Shown piece by piece: positions 25,234 to 34,373 of a DNA stretch of 64,000 nt. Both the position numbers and the translations under genes were made by a program. The stretch comes from Sphingobium fluviale. GTDB lineage: Bacteria; Pseudomonadota; Alphaproteobacteria; Sphingomonadales; Sphingomonadaceae. The notes beneath the pieces are model-generated. The model was not told where the DNA came from, searched no databases, and worked only from the letters and a program-made list of their open reading frames with translations. The stretch spans positions 1 through 64,000 of the forward strand of contig NZ_SBKP01000014.1 of NCBI RefSeq assembly GCF_004122115.1, in the 5' to 3' direction. How positions within the stretch are numbered: position 1 is the first letter of the stretch; each line of letters starts with the position of its first letter.

Positions 25234-26496
25234 TTAGTTCCTCAACCAGCCCGGCACATGCTCAGCCGCGATCAGCGCTTCGGGCAGCACCCGCTCTGCC
25301 ACCACCGCAAATCTCTCGCCATCCACCATCACTTCAGGCACCAGCGCACGGCTGTTATATGTGCTCGCCATCGTCGCGCCATAGGCGCCTGCCGTGCGGA
25401 AGATAGCGAGATCGCCGGACAAAACCGCGTCGATCTCGCGCCCCATGGCGAAGGTATCACCCGTTTCGCATACCGGTCCGGCGATGTTTGCAACCATGCG
25501 TTCGCCGGTAGGACGCACGGCCTCAAAGTCATGAAACGCATCATACATAGCGGGGCGCGCGAGGTCGTTCATCGCGGCGTCGACTATGACATAAGGCCGC
25601 GCCACGCCAGGCTTCACCCAGATGACGCGGGTGAGCAACACGCCGGCATTGCCGACGATCACGCGTCCCGGCTCGAACATCAATGTCACGTCCCAGCCAC
25701 GTGTTACCCGCTCAACCATGGCGCCATAGTCCGCAGGGCTGGGTGGCACCTTGTCCCGCTCGTAAGGCACGCCGAGGCCGCCGCCCAAGTCCACCCGGTC
25801 GATGCCATGCCCCGCCGCGCGCAATTCGCTCACCAACTCGCCGATACGGGCATAGGCTGCCTCCAGCGGCGCGAGATCGAACAACTGGCTGCCGATGTGG
25901 CACGCCACCCCGCGCAAATTGAGGGCGGGCAAGCCAGATAGGCGCGCAAAGATGCCCATCGCCTCGCTGATCGGTACGCCGAACTTGTTTTCCGATTTGC
26001 CGGTAGAGATTTTGGCATGGGTGCCCGCATCGACATCAGGGTTGACGCGCAACACAGCGGATGCCGTCTTGCCCATCTGCGCCGCCATCTCCGCCAGCAC
26101 GGCGCCTTCTTCCTCCAGCTCGATATTGAACTGGCCGATCCCGGCATCAAGCGCCTGCGCCAGCTCGGCCCGTGTCTTGCCGACACCTGAGAAAACAATG
26201 TCCTGCGCCTTCATCCCCGCCGCCAGCGCGCGCGAAATTTCACCGCCAGACACTACATCGGCGCCAAAGCCCTGCCGCGCCAGTACGTTGAGCACCGCCA
26301 GATTGGGGTTCGCCTTGATCGCGAAGGCGATGTGGGTGCGGGGCAAGGCGGAAAGCGCCGCCTTGAATACCTGCGCATGCCGCTCCAGCGTGGCGCGGGA
26401 ATAGATATAGACAGGCGTACCAACCGCCTCTGCGATCATCGCCAGCGACACATCCTCGGCGTGGAGCACACCATTCTTGTATGTAAAATGATCCAT
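25234..26496 (-). CDS. lysA: Diaminopimelate decarboxylase
   Basis: The protein has 420 residues, standard for LysA. It removes CO2 from meso-diaminopimelate to give lysine. The PLP lysine is in IAFAIKANPNLAVL near residue 58. CHIGSQLFDL, the glycine loop VDLGGGLGVPY, the phosphate-binding FEPGRVIVGNAGVL and the C-terminal CETGDTFAMGR, with the active-site cysteine donated across the dimer, are all present. The small lipoprotein gene ends 26 bases upstream, the same neighbourhood seen in many proteobacteria. Confidence 0.95.
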   Translation of the reverse strand: MDHFTYKNGVLHAEDVSLAMIAEAVGTPVYIYSRATLERHAQVFKAALSALPRTHIAFAIKANPNLAVLNVLARQGFGADVVSGGEISRALAAGMKAQDIVFSGVGKTRAELAQALDAGIGQFNIELEEEGAVLAEMAAQMGKTASAVLRVNPDVDAGTHAKISTGKSENKFGVPISEAMGIFARLSGLPALNLRGVACHIGSQLFDLAPLEAAYARIGELVSELRAAGHGIDRVDLGGGLGVPYERDKVPPSPADYGAMVERVTRGWDVTLMFEPGRVIVGNAGVLLTRVIWVKPGVARPYVIVDAAMNDLARPAMYDAFHDFEAVRPTGERMVANIAGPVCETGDTFAMGREIDAVLSGDLAIFRTAGAYGATMASTYNSRALVPEVMVDGERFAVVAERVLPEALIAAEHVPGWLRN

Positions 26497-26522
26497 GATT
26501 TCAGCTTCTGGATGAGAGGGTG

Positions 26523-26756
26523 TCAGCGCGGCGGGAGATCGAATGGATCTTCACTGCGTTCATACGACCGATACAGTGGTTCGGCGCTGCGATCCGGCCG
26601 GGCCTGCGTTTCGAAGCGGGTCATTTCGCCCGGCGTCTCTGCCCGCTCTGCCCCGCGCGCAACCGGCGCTGGCGTCATGCCCGGTTTCTGCTCCAATTCC
26701 TTACGCACACCGCAGGCCGAGAGCGCCAGTAGCGCCAGGATCATCATCTTTTTCAT
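26523..26756 (-). CDS. Small lipoprotein, LptM/YifL-like
   Basis: The precursor has 77 residues. The N-terminus [16 protein letters not shown] is a lipoprotein signal with lipobox LSAC, leaving a mature protein of about 63 residues that is polar and proline-rich. Small lipoproteins beside lysA are often LptM (YifL), which in E. coli helps LptD maturation. The match here is by size, lipobox and position only. The ATG overlaps the argH stop (ATGA), so expression is coupled to argH. Confidence 0.65.
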   Translation of the reverse strand: MKKMMILALLALSACGVRKELEQKPGMTPAPVARGAERAETPGEMTRFETQARPDRSAEPLYRSYERSEDPFDLPPR

Positions 26757-28153
26757 GCGCCGCCCTCCGCCAGTTCGGCCTTGGCCTGGGCGATGCGCAG
26801 CCGCACCTGCGCCGGGGCGGTTCCGCCGTGGCTCACCCGGCTCGCGACCGAGGCATCGACCGTCAGCACCGAATAGACCCGTTCATCGATGCGCGCGTCG
26901 ATCATCTGCAGATCGGCCAGCGGCAGCTCAGAGAGCGGCACGGCCCTCTCCTCCGCCAGTTTCACCGCCCGCCCGGTGATATGATGCGCCTCGCGGAACG
27001 GGATGTCCGCCTCGCGCACCAGCCAGTCGGCAAGATCCGTCGCGGTGGCAAAGCCGCTCTCGGCCAAGCTACGCATCCGGTCGGTGCGAAATGTCACTGT
27101 GTCCACCATCCCCGTCATCGCCGCAAGGCACAGGCCCAGCAGGTCATGCGCCTCGAACACAGGCGGCTTGTCGTCCTGCATATCTTTAGAGTACGCGAGC
27201 GGCAGGCCTTTCATCGTCACGCACAGCGCCGTCATGCAACCCATGATCCGCCCGGCATGGCCGCGCACCAGCTCGGCCGCATCGGGGTTGCGCTTTTGCG
27301 GCATGATCGAACTGCCGGTCGAATAGGCATCGGGCAGCTTCACGAAGCCAAAGGGCTGGCTCGCCCAGATGATGAACTCTTCCGCTAGGCGCGAGAGGTG
27401 GAGCGCGCATTGCGTCGCCGCCATCAGATAATCGAGCGCGAAGTCCCGGTCAGACACCGAATCGAGGCTATTGTCAGTCGGCGCGGCAAAGCCCAGCGTC
27501 GATGCCGTCATATGCCGATCGATCGGGAAGCCAGTTCCCGCGAGCGCCGCTGCGCCCAGCGGGCATTGGTTGAGCCGTGCGCGCGCATCGGCAAAGCGCG
27601 ATACATCCCGCTTCAGCATCTCGTAATAGGCCATCAGGTGATGGCCGAGCGTCACCGGCTGCGCGCTCTGCAGGTGCGTAAAGCCGGGCATGACACTGTC
27701 GGCATGTTCCTCTGCCCGCGTCACCAGCGCCCGTGCCAAGCCTTTCAGCCCGGCCAGCACCTCGTCCATCGCGTCGCGCACCCACAGGCGAAAGTCGGTC
27801 GCCACCTGATCGTTGCGGCTGCGCGCGGTGTGCAGCCTGCCCGCCGCACCGCCGATCAGCTCGGCAAGGCGCGACTCAGTGACCATATGGATGTCTTCCA
27901 GCGCCATATTGACGGGTACGCCATCACGCGCATACTCATCCGCAACCCGGCTCAGCCCTTCGGTAATCGCCTGTGCATCCTCGCCGGAAACGATCCCCTG
28001 CACCGCGAGCATGGCCACATGCGCCTTCGACCCGGCGATATCCTGCTTCCACAAGCGCTTGTCGAACGGGATCGAGGCGTTTATCTCGCGCATGACCGCG
28101 GCTGGCCCTTCGGCGAAGCGCCCGCCCCACATGCTGTTGGAGCCTGCCGTCAT
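26753..28153 (-). CDS. argH: Argininosuccinate lyase
   Basis: The protein has 466 residues. It splits argininosuccinate into arginine and fumarate in the last step of arginine synthesis. The start [10 protein letters not shown] and the signature [16 protein letters not shown] (catalytic serine loop) are unmistakable, with [15 protein letters not shown] and [14 protein letters not shown] also present. The chosen ATG shares the palindrome CATG with the start of the divergent TlpA-like gene, so there is no intergenic DNA. A start seven codons later (MWGGRF) is also possible. Longer upstream frames are not supported. Confidence 0.95.
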   Translation of the reverse strand: MTAGSNSMWGGRFAEGPAAVMREINASIPFDKRLWKQDIAGSKAHVAMLAVQGIVSGEDAQAITEGLSRVADEYARDGVPVNMALEDIHMVTESRLAELIGGAAGRLHTARSRNDQVATDFRLWVRDAMDEVLAGLKGLARALVTRAEEHADSVMPGFTHLQSAQPVTLGHHLMAYYEMLKRDVSRFADARARLNQCPLGAAALAGTGFPIDRHMTASTLGFAAPTDNSLDSVSDRDFALDYLMAATQCALHLSRLAEEFIIWASQPFGFVKLPDAYSTGSSIMPQKRNPDAAELVRGHAGRIMGCMTALCVTMKGLPLAYSKDMQDDKPPVFEAHDLLGLCLAAMTGMVDTVTFRTDRMRSLAESGFATATDLADWLVREADIPFREAHHITGRAVKLAEERAVPLSELPLADLQMIDARIDERVYSVLTVDASVASRVSHGGTAPAQVRLRIAQAKAELAEGGA

Positions 28154-28760
28154 GTCTGTTTCGTCCCGCACGCTGATCGCTCTGCTCCTGACCGGGGTTT
28201 TCCTTGGGGCCTGCGATAAGCAATCCGCGCCGCATGAGCAAGACAATGCGGTGACAAATGGCGCAGTGACCAGCGGTGAGGCCACCGCGTCCGCGTCGAG
28301 TGAAGCCAAATATATCCTCGATCGCAGCAAGGCGGGCAGCGAACTGCCCGATTATGTGTTTCGCGATGCAACGGGCAAGGCGATGACGCTGGACCGGTTC
28401 AAGGGCAAGCCCATCCTCGTCAATCTGTGGGCAACATGGTGCGCGCCATGCGTGGCGGAGATGCCCCAGCTTGACAGGATAGCCGCGAGCTATGCCAGCA
28501 GCGGCCTGCAAGTGCTCCCTATCTCGCAGGATAGTATGGAGCCACAGAAGGTGCTGGACTTTTTTAACGGCAAGGGCTTTCGCCACATGAAGCCCTGGCT
28601 GGACGCGGACAACGCCTTCGGTTTCGGCTATGGCGGCGGGGTGTTACCGATGAGCGTGCTTTATTCTGCGGAGGGCGTTGAAATCGCCCGCATCACCGGC
28701 GCGCCGGACTGGGAAGGGGCGGAAATGCGCGCGCTGATTGAAGAAACCATCAATGAATAA
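28152..28760 (+). CDS. TlpA-like thioredoxin lipoprotein
   Basis: The precursor has 202 residues. The signal [16 protein letters not shown] ends in lipobox LGAC, followed by a low-complexity linker and a thioredoxin fold with active site [15 protein letters not shown] (CAPC) and the cis-proline loop [10 protein letters not shown]. TlpA/ResA proteins reduce disulfides in the periplasm, often for cytochrome c or copper-site maturation. GGAG precedes the ATG. The start codon overlaps that of argH on the other strand. The following lipoprotein gene overlaps the 3' end by eight bases. Confidence 0.85.
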   Translation: MSVSSRTLIALLLTGVFLGACDKQSAPHEQDNAVTNGAVTSGEATASASSEAKYILDRSKAGSELPDYVFRDATGKAMTLDRFKGKPILVNLWATWCAPCVAEMPQLDRIAASYASSGLQVLPISQDSMEPQKVLDFFNGKGFRHMKPWLDADNAFGFGYGGGVLPMSVLYSAEGVEIARITGAPDWEGAEMRALIEETINE

Positions 28761-29484
28761 TCGCCGGATCGCGCCACTCGCCGTGCTGATGCTGCTCGGT
28801 GCCTGCGAGAGTGCAGACGTACAACAGAACCTGGCCACGCTGGAGGCGAAGGTTGCGCATAATGCCGTGGATCCCGCGCTGCGCGAGGCGCTGGAAGCGT
28901 CGATAGCGACCGACCCGGACCTGCGGCGTGAGGGCAACCGCGATAGCCTGAAGCCCGCCGACAAGCCTCTGGATGGGGCAGTGCCTGTCGGCCTTACAGT
29001 GCGCGACGCACAGGCGCGCGCGCTCAGGTTGGCGGGTGGCAAGCTGCTCCCTACGCCGCCTGCAACAAAGACCGTAACGACCACCGGCGGCGCGATCACC
29101 CTGGCCGGTATCGCGCGCGAGCAGGGCTTGAGCGCAGCCTGCGAAGATCCGCGCCTCAACTATGCATTGGGCTGGGCCAACCGCCTGCCAGCCTACCTGC
29201 CGCTCTATCCCGGCGCGGCGCTGAAAGACGCGGCGGGCGCAGACGATCCGAAATGCACGATCCGCGCCGCGACCTTCGCGACTGATACCGACGTTGGCCC
29301 GGTGCTCGATTTTTACTACACGCTTGCGCGGCGCGCAGGTTTCTCGGTTGAGCATGTCGAGCAGGATGGCGGCCATGCGCTTAAAGGCGCCCGGACAAAG
29401 GATGGCGCGGCGTTTCACCTCGCGCTCCGTTCCGCGCCCGATGGCGGCGTAGAGGGCGATCTTATCTCTAGCCAGCGCCGCTGA
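28753..29484 (+). CDS. Predicted lipoprotein, function unknown
   Basis: The precursor has 243 residues with signal APLAVLMLLGACES and lipobox LGAC. The middle has LRLAGGKLLPTPPATK. The C-terminal part, from NYALGWANRLPAYLPLYPGA, looks like a globular domain with two cysteines (ACEDPRL and DPKCTIRA) that could pair. I do not recognise the family. The start lies inside the end of the TlpA-like gene (ATGAATAA), so the two are probably translated together and may act together in the periplasm. Confidence 0.6.
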   Translation: MNNRRIAPLAVLMLLGACESADVQQNLATLEAKVAHNAVDPALREALEASIATDPDLRREGNRDSLKPADKPLDGAVPVGLTVRDAQARALRLAGGKLLPTPPATKTVTTTGGAITLAGIAREQGLSAACEDPRLNYALGWANRLPAYLPLYPGAALKDAAGADDPKCTIRAATFATDTDVGPVLDFYYTLARRAGFSVEHVEQDGGHALKGARTKDGAAFHLALRSAPDGGVEGDLISSQRR

Positions 29485-29544
29485 TCGCGCGCTTTTCTGC
29501 CCCTTCCCTTGCTCTTGCGCGCTTTGGCGCATAGGGGAGGCCAT

Positions 29545-29922
29545 ATGAACAGCCTTCTTGTCATGATCGGCGGCGCATTGGGTGCGCTCGCCCGCTATCA
29601 GTTCGGCTATATGGCGGGAAGGCTGATGGGCAGTGGCTGGCCGTGGGGTACGCTGGGCGTCAACATCATCGGCGGGCTGGCGATGGGACTGCTGGCGGGC
29701 TGGCTCGCGCGCCATGGCTCTGTCGGCGGGGAACAGGCGCGGTTGCTGCTCGGCGTCGGCGTGCTGGGCGGCTTCACAACCTTTTCCGCGTTCAGCCTCG
29801 AAACTGCGCTGATGATTGAGCGCGGCCAGTTGGGCGGGGCGGCGGCCTATGCCGGATTGTCCGTACTGCTATCCGTCGGTGCGCTGTTCGGCGGTCTGTT
29901 CACAATGCGGGCGCTGGCATGA
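29545..29922 (+). CDS. crcB: Fluoride channel CrcB/Fluc
   Basis: The protein has 125 residues with four hydrophobic segments. The family patterns are present: GGALGALARYQ, GVNIIGGLAMGLLAG and GGFTTFSAFSLE, which holds the conserved TTFS stretch with pore phenylalanines. CrcB forms a dimeric channel that lets fluoride leave the cell. GGGGAGG lies before the ATG. No fluoride riboswitch fits in the short space upstream. The stop overlaps the start of the pseudouridine synthase gene (ATGA). Confidence 0.92.
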   Translation: MNSLLVMIGGALGALARYQFGYMAGRLMGSGWPWGTLGVNIIGGLAMGLLAGWLARHGSVGGEQARLLLGVGVLGGFTTFSAFSLETALMIERGQLGGAAAYAGLSVLLSVGALFGGLFTMRALA

Positions 29923-31091
29923 GCGCGCCCAGGGCCGATAGCGGCAACGCCCGCACCGCTATCATCAGCGCCGAGGATGACGGCATCCGGCTCGACCGCT
30001 GGTTCAAGCGCCACATGCCGGACGTGAGCTTCGCCATCGTCTCGCGCTGGGCGCGCACCGGGCAGCTTCGCCTCGATGGCGCGCGCGCGACACCGGGCGA
30101 CCGGGTAGCGGAGGGCCAGTCTCTGCGCATCCCTCCCCTCCCCGCGCCGACAGCCGCCAAGCCCGCGCGCCCGGCCCGCCCGACACGGCCCCGCCTCTCG
30201 GACGAGGAGATGGACTTCGCGCAGAGCCTCGTCATCCACCGTGACGAGCACGCCATCGTCATCAACAAGCCGCCCGGCCTCGCAACGCAGGGCGGCACGA
30301 AGACGGACTCTCACGTCGATGGCCTGCTCGATGCGCTTATGTATGAGCGGGACGACCGGCCCAAGCTCGTCCACCGGCTAGACAAGGATACGTCGGGCGC
30401 GTTGCTGCTCGCGCGCACGCCCAAAGCCGCCGCCTATTTCGCCAAGGCCTTTTCCAGCCGCACCGCGCGCAAGGTCTATTGGGCGCTCGTCGTCGGCGTA
30501 CCCAGCATCGAGCAGGGCATGATCGACCTTCCGCTCGCCAAGCAGCCCGGCTCCGGCGGCGAGAAAATGCATGTCGACGAGGAGGAAGGCCTGCCCTCGC
30601 GCACCCGCTATCGCGTGATCGAGCGGGCGGGCAACCGCGCCTGCTGGATGGAGCTGCAACCCTATACCGGCCGCACCCACCAGATCCGCGTGCACCTCGC
30701 TGCCATCGGCTTCCCGATCGTGGGCGACGGCAAATATGGCGGCAAGGATGCCTTCCTTTCCGGCACGATCAGCCGCAAGATGCACCTCCACGCCCGCCGC
30801 ATCCGGGTGGACAGCCCCGATGGCGGACGGGTGGATGTGAAGGCAGAGCTGCCCTCGCATTTCGCCGAGAGTCTCGACGATCTGGGCTTTGACCTCGCCA
30901 AGGGCGAGCTGCTGCTCGATGACGAGATCGATACCGGCCCCACCAAGGACGACATCAAGCGCGTTGCCAAACAGCACGCCAAGCAGGTGCGCAAGGACAA
31001 GCGCGGGGAGCGGCGCGAACGCGGGCAGCCGCAGGCGAAGAAGCCCGCCCCGCGCAAGCCTCGCCCCAAGGCTTCCCCCCGCAAGCCATGA
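29919..31091 (+). CDS. RluC/RluD-family 23S rRNA pseudouridine synthase
   Basis: The protein has 390 residues. An N-terminal S4 RNA-binding domain (IRLDRWFKRHMPDVSF) is followed by the pseudouridine synthase domain with the catalytic aspartate in LVHRLDKDTSGALLL and the closing PYTGRTHQIRVHLA. It converts uridines in 23S rRNA; RluC-type specificity is likely but not certain. The last 60 or so residues are a lysine-, arginine- and proline-rich tail, probably disordered. It overlaps crcB in front and the HAD gene behind, in a run of short overlaps. Confidence 0.88.
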   Translation: MSAPRADSGNARTAIISAEDDGIRLDRWFKRHMPDVSFAIVSRWARTGQLRLDGARATPGDRVAEGQSLRIPPLPAPTAAKPARPARPTRPRLSDEEMDFAQSLVIHRDEHAIVINKPPGLATQGGTKTDSHVDGLLDALMYERDDRPKLVHRLDKDTSGALLLARTPKAAAYFAKAFSSRTARKVYWALVVGVPSIEQGMIDLPLAKQPGSGGEKMHVDEEEGLPSRTRYRVIERAGNRACWMELQPYTGRTHQIRVHLAAIGFPIVGDGKYGGKDAFLSGTISRKMHLHARRIRVDSPDGGRVDVKAELPSHFAESLDDLGFDLAKGELLLDDEIDTGPTKDDIKRVAKQHAKQVRKDKRGERRERGQPQAKKPAPRKPRPKASPRKP

Positions 31092-31753
31092 CCACCGCCA
31101 ACCGCCTCGCCCTGTTCGATTGCGATGGCACGCTGGTCGATAGCCAGCACGACATCGTCGAGGCGATGAACCGCTGTTTCGACGCGGTGAAGCTTACCCC
31201 GCCAACGCGGCTCCAGACGCTCGCAGTCATCGGCCTGTCGCTGCCTCAGGCGATGGCGCGGCTGTTGCCGGATGCGGAAGGGCATTTCCACGATCATCTG
31301 GCCGAGCAATACAAGCTCGCCTTCCAGCATATGCGCCGCACCAATGGCGTGTCCGAGCCGCTCTACCCCGGCGTGGCGGAGCTGATCGGCAGGCTGGCGG
31401 ACACTGGCTGGATGCTCGGCGTCGCGACCGGTAAATCCGACCGCGGCTTGCAGCTTTGCCTCACGACCCACGGCATCCTCTCCCATTTCATCACGCTGCA
31501 AACTGCAGACCGCCACCCCTCCAAGCCGCACCCGTCGATGGCGCTGCAAGCGATGGCGGATGCGGGCGCGGCGCCGGAAACCACAGTGATGATCGGCGAC
31601 ACGAGCTATGACATGGAGATGGCGCACAATGCGGGCATCCGTGCGCTGGGCGTCAACTGGGGCTATCACAGCGTATCCGAACTCAGGCAAGCCGGCGCGC
31701 ATGCCGTGGCGGTAGACATGGCGGAGCTGGAGCGCCATATCACCGCATCATGA
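31088..31753 (+). CDS. HAD-superfamily phosphatase, phosphoglycolate phosphatase-like
   Basis: The protein has 221 residues with a HAD fold: motif I LFDCDGTLVDSQ (nucleophile and acid aspartates), motif II in GVATGKSDRGL, and motif IV VMIGDTSYDMEMAHNAG. The helical cap domain is of the Gph type. The substrate cannot be read from the sequence; in several alphaproteobacteria this gene lies beside an RluC gene, as here. The ATG overlaps the stop before it, and the next small gene overlaps its own stop. Confidence 0.82.
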   Translation: MTTANRLALFDCDGTLVDSQHDIVEAMNRCFDAVKLTPPTRLQTLAVIGLSLPQAMARLLPDAEGHFHDHLAEQYKLAFQHMRRTNGVSEPLYPGVAELIGRLADTGWMLGVATGKSDRGLQLCLTTHGILSHFITLQTADRHPSKPHPSMALQAMADAGAAPETTVMIGDTSYDMEMAHNAGIRALGVNWGYHSVSELRQAGAHAVAVDMAELERHITAS

Positions 31754-32004
31754 GCACCGAGACCGAAGACCAGAAAGCCGCGCGAGAGGCCGCCGCCAAG
31801 GGCCGCTTCATCGCGCTCAACCTGTTTCGCCTGTCCGGCGTGGCGATCGTGCTGTTCGGCTTCCTCATCATGGCGCAGAAATTCGGCTTCGTTGCCGGGC
31901 AGAAGGCCAAGATCATGGGCGCGATCATCGCCACGGTCGGCCTGTTTCAGGCGCTGATCGTTCCCCGCATATTGGGCCGCGCATGGCGCACGCCGCCGGA
32001 ATGA
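31750..32004 (+). CDS. Small two-helix membrane protein, function unknown
   Basis: The protein has 84 residues. A charged N-terminus (about 25 residues) precedes two hydrophobic segments, LSGVAIVLFGFLIMAQ and IMGAIIATVGLFQALIV. I do not recognise a named domain. It is embedded between the HAD phosphatase (ATGA overlap) and the ATP12 chaperone (10-base gap) in one transcription unit. Its steady presence in such a tight operon argues that it is a real gene. Confidence 0.65.
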   Translation: MSTETEDQKAAREAAAKGRFIALNLFRLSGVAIVLFGFLIMAQKFGFVAGQKAKIMGAIIATVGLFQALIVPRILGRAWRTPPE

Positions 32005-32014
32005 CATTGGCCCG

Positions 32015-32713
32015 ATGAAGCGGTTCTACAAGGAAGCCACGGCAGTCGCGGCAGACGGCGGATGGAGCATCCTGCTCGATGGCCGCCCCGTCCGCACGCC
32101 CGCGCGCGCATTACTCGTGCTGCCCACGGCAGCGCTCGGCAACGCGGTGGCGCAGGAGTGGGCGAACCAGGGCGACGAGATCGACCCCGCCGCCATGACC
32201 ATGACCGGCATCGCCAACGCCGCGATCGACCATGTGATGCCGGACCCCGCAGCCTTCGCCGCGCCGATCGCCGCCTATGGGGAAAGCGACCTCACCTGCT
32301 ATCGCGCAGACGGGCCGGAGCCGCTGGCCGCGCGGCAGGCGGACCAATGGCAGCCGCTGATCGACTGGGCGCAGGCGCGCTATGATGTCATCTTTCGCGT
32401 TACGAGCGGCATCGTCCATGTGCCGCAGCCGCCGGAGACGGTCGCGCGGCTGGGCGAGGCGGTGCGCGCGCTCGACCCCTTCCTGCTCGCGCCGCTTTCT
32501 CCGCTGGTGAGCATGAGCGGCTCGCTCATCATCGGCCTGGCGGCGGTGGAGCGCGCCTTCCCGCTCGCGCAGCTGTGGCAGGCGGCGGAGCTGGACGAGC
32601 TGTGGCAGGCCGAGCAATGGGGCGACGACGATCAAGCCCTCCTCCGCCGCGCGCAACGGCATGAGGCGTTCATGGCGGCTGCGGGCTTTGCGGAGCTGGC
32701 GGCTCGCAAGTAG
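32015..32713 (+). CDS. ATP12-family F1-ATPase assembly chaperone
   Basis: The protein has 232 residues of the ATP12 family: KRFYKEATAVAADGGWSILLDGRPVRTP at the start in the standard arrangement, AQEWANQGDEIDP, and SDLTCYRADGPEPL. ATP12 binds the F1 alpha subunit and aids assembly of the catalytic hexamer in mitochondria; alphaproteobacterial homologues are thought to act likewise. It ends the operon that begins at crcB and converges with gmk, with 23 bases between. Confidence 0.88.
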   Translation: MKRFYKEATAVAADGGWSILLDGRPVRTPARALLVLPTAALGNAVAQEWANQGDEIDPAAMTMTGIANAAIDHVMPDPAAFAAPIAAYGESDLTCYRADGPEPLAARQADQWQPLIDWAQARYDVIFRVTSGIVHVPQPPETVARLGEAVRALDPFLLAPLSPLVSMSGSLIIGLAAVERAFPLAQLWQAAELDELWQAEQWGDDDQALLRRAQRHEAFMAAAGFAELAARK

Positions 32714-32736
32714 GTCAACTGGCGGGAGGCGCGGTT

Positions 32737-33396
32737 CTACTCCCCCCGCTTCCCCAGCCCCCGGATAAACCCGATCAGCCCGGTCTGGCGGCTGCGTTTC
32801 AGGCGTTCGGCGTGGAGGATCGTCCGCACTTTTTCGAAGCAGCTTTGGGCGTCGTCGTTGACCAGCACATAGTCATAGCCGTCCCAGTGCGCGATTTCGT
32901 TGGCGGCGCGATCCATGCGGCCGCGGATCACCTCTTCGCTGTCTGTACCGCGCGCGCGCAGGCGTCGTTCCAGCTCCTCTATCGATGGCGGCAGGATGAA
33001 CACGCGGACCACATCCCCGCCCGCGATCTGGTGAAGCTGTTGCGCGCCCTGCCAGTCGATATCGAACAATACGTCGCGCCCGGCCTCCAGCATCGCGTCG
33101 ACCGGCGCCTTGGGTGTGCCATAGCGGTTGCCGAACACATGCGCCCATTCGAGAAAGGCGTTATCCGCCACCATATCGCGGAATTGATCGACCGAGACGA
33201 AATGATAGTCCTTGCCGTCCACCTCGCCGGGGCGAATGGGCCGCGTGGTGGCGGAGACGGACATCTGAAGATTGTCCTCCGCTGCCAATAGCATGCGCGA
33301 GATGGTCGATTTGCCCGCGCCAGATGGCGAGGACAGCACGAACAGAAGCCCACGCCGTTTGAATTTATAGGGATCGTTTGTGGTGCTGTCGGCCAT
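32737..33396 (-). CDS. gmk: Guanylate kinase
   Basis: The protein has 219 residues. It phosphorylates GMP to GDP. The P-loop is LSSPSGAGKSTISRML, and the GMP-binding region has SATTRPIRPGEVDGKDYHFV and, later, LFDIDWQGAQQL. The start chosen (MADSTTNDP) gives a normal N-terminus; an alternative start seven codons upstream lacks support. The gene is followed on the same strand by nothing close and converges with the ATP12 gene. Confidence 0.94.
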   Translation of the reverse strand: MADSTTNDPYKFKRRGLLFVLSSPSGAGKSTISRMLLAAEDNLQMSVSATTRPIRPGEVDGKDYHFVSVDQFRDMVADNAFLEWAHVFGNRYGTPKAPVDAMLEAGRDVLFDIDWQGAQQLHQIAGGDVVRVFILPPSIEELERRLRARGTDSEEVIRGRMDRAANEIAHWDGYDYVLVNDDAQSCFEKVRTILHAERLKRSRQTGLIGFIRGLGKRGE

Positions 33397-33426
33397 GCCC
33401 GCTAGTGCCGCGAGCAAGGCGCACAG

Positions 33427-33738
33427 TCAAGCCTTGGTGCTAGTCTCGCTGCCTGTCGGTGAGGGTTTCGGCGACATCACTTTCGCGGGCTTGGCCGCTC
33501 GCGCCGCCGCTTCCAGCTTGCGCTCCTCGTTTCGCTTGTAGAGCTTGTGCCCCAGCCACGCGCCACCAATGATCAGCGCACCGATGGGGGATTTCCGAAC
33601 GAAATTGCTGGCGATCAACCCGGCGGCAGCCCCCATTGCGCCTGAGTTGCCAGAGCGCTCTGCAATGCGTGATCCCATCACGCCACCTAATAGTTTCCCG
33701 ATCATTCTGACATGGCTCCGTTTGGACTGTTTCGCCAT
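33427..33738 (-). CDS. Small basic glycine-rich protein, function unknown
   Basis: The protein has 103 residues. A basic start (MAKQSKRSHVR) is followed by a glycine- and alanine-rich central region with weakly hydrophobic stretches (GAMGAAAGLIASNFV, PIGALIIGGAWLGHKLY) and a charged tail ending in threonine and serine. The centre resembles glycine-zipper membrane peptides, but I do not recognise a family. It lies between sspB and gmk on the same strand. Confidence 0.55.
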   Translation of the reverse strand: MAKQSKRSHVRMIGKLLGGVMGSRIAERSGNSGAMGAAAGLIASNFVRKSPIGALIIGGAWLGHKLYKRNEERKLEAAARAAKPAKVMSPKPSPTGSETSTKA

Positions 33739-33789
33739 ATCAACCTCCTGTGCCCGGCATTGGTTCCATCCGTGCCGCGCGTTAAAACC

Positions 33790-34278
33790 CTATTTGCGCT
33801 TGCCGAAATCGACCGTCACGACGTTGGAGCCATCCGCCGGAGGAGCGGGCGGCGGCGTCGCGTCATTCTCTGCCTCCTCATGCGGCTCTGGCTCGTCCGC
33901 CTCGTCCTGCGCCTGAAATTGCAGCGCAAAGTTGACGGCTGGATCGACAAAGGCGGTGATCGCGCCGAAGGGGATAACGAGCTGCGCCGGGACCTGATTG
34001 AACGTCAGGCTCACGCGGAACAGCGTCTCTTCCACCTTCAAGTCCCAGAACTTGTTTTGCAGCACGATCGTCATCTCGTCCGGAAAGCGCTCGGTCAGGT
34101 GTTTCGGTACGGAAACGCCGGGCGCCTGCGTCTTGAACGTGATGTAGAAATGATGCGCGCCGGGCAGATCGCCACCCGTTGTCTCCACCTGGCCCAGCAC
34201 CCGGCCCACAACCGCGCGCAGGGCTTCCTGCACGATCTCGTCGTAGGGAATCAGGCTGTCTGGCAGTTCATCGCTCAT
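33790..34278 (-). CDS. sspB: ClpX adaptor SspB (alpha type)
   Basis: The protein has 162 residues. The conserved body runs from [20 protein letters not shown] through [17 protein letters not shown] and [16 protein letters not shown] to [20 protein letters not shown], all typical of alphaproteobacterial SspB. It brings ssrA-tagged and other substrates to ClpXP. The acidic and proline-rich linker ends in [10 protein letters not shown], the ClpX-binding tail. It diverges from hisB. Confidence 0.9.
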   Translation of the reverse strand: MSDELPDSLIPYDEIVQEALRAVVGRVLGQVETTGGDLPGAHHFYITFKTQAPGVSVPKHLTERFPDEMTIVLQNKFWDLKVEETLFRVSLTFNQVPAQLVIPFGAITAFVDPAVNFALQFQAQDEADEPEPHEEAENDATPPPAPPADGSNVVTVDFGKRK

Positions 34279-34373
34279 GCCTCCTACCTAACGCGCGCGA
34301 AAGGCGGGTCAAGCCGAACCGCACTTGCCGCGCAAAACATTGCGCGCCCGCAAAACCGCGCTATAGGGGCGTC

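Noticed and set aside
29485..29544. Fluoride riboswitch before crcB
   Set aside because: Only 60 bases are available and no crcB-motif pseudoknot could be drawn; the upstream lipoprotein gene ends there.
34279..34373. Histidine leader peptide and attenuator before hisB
   Set aside because: No short frame with a run of histidine codons and no terminator-antiterminator pair is visible.
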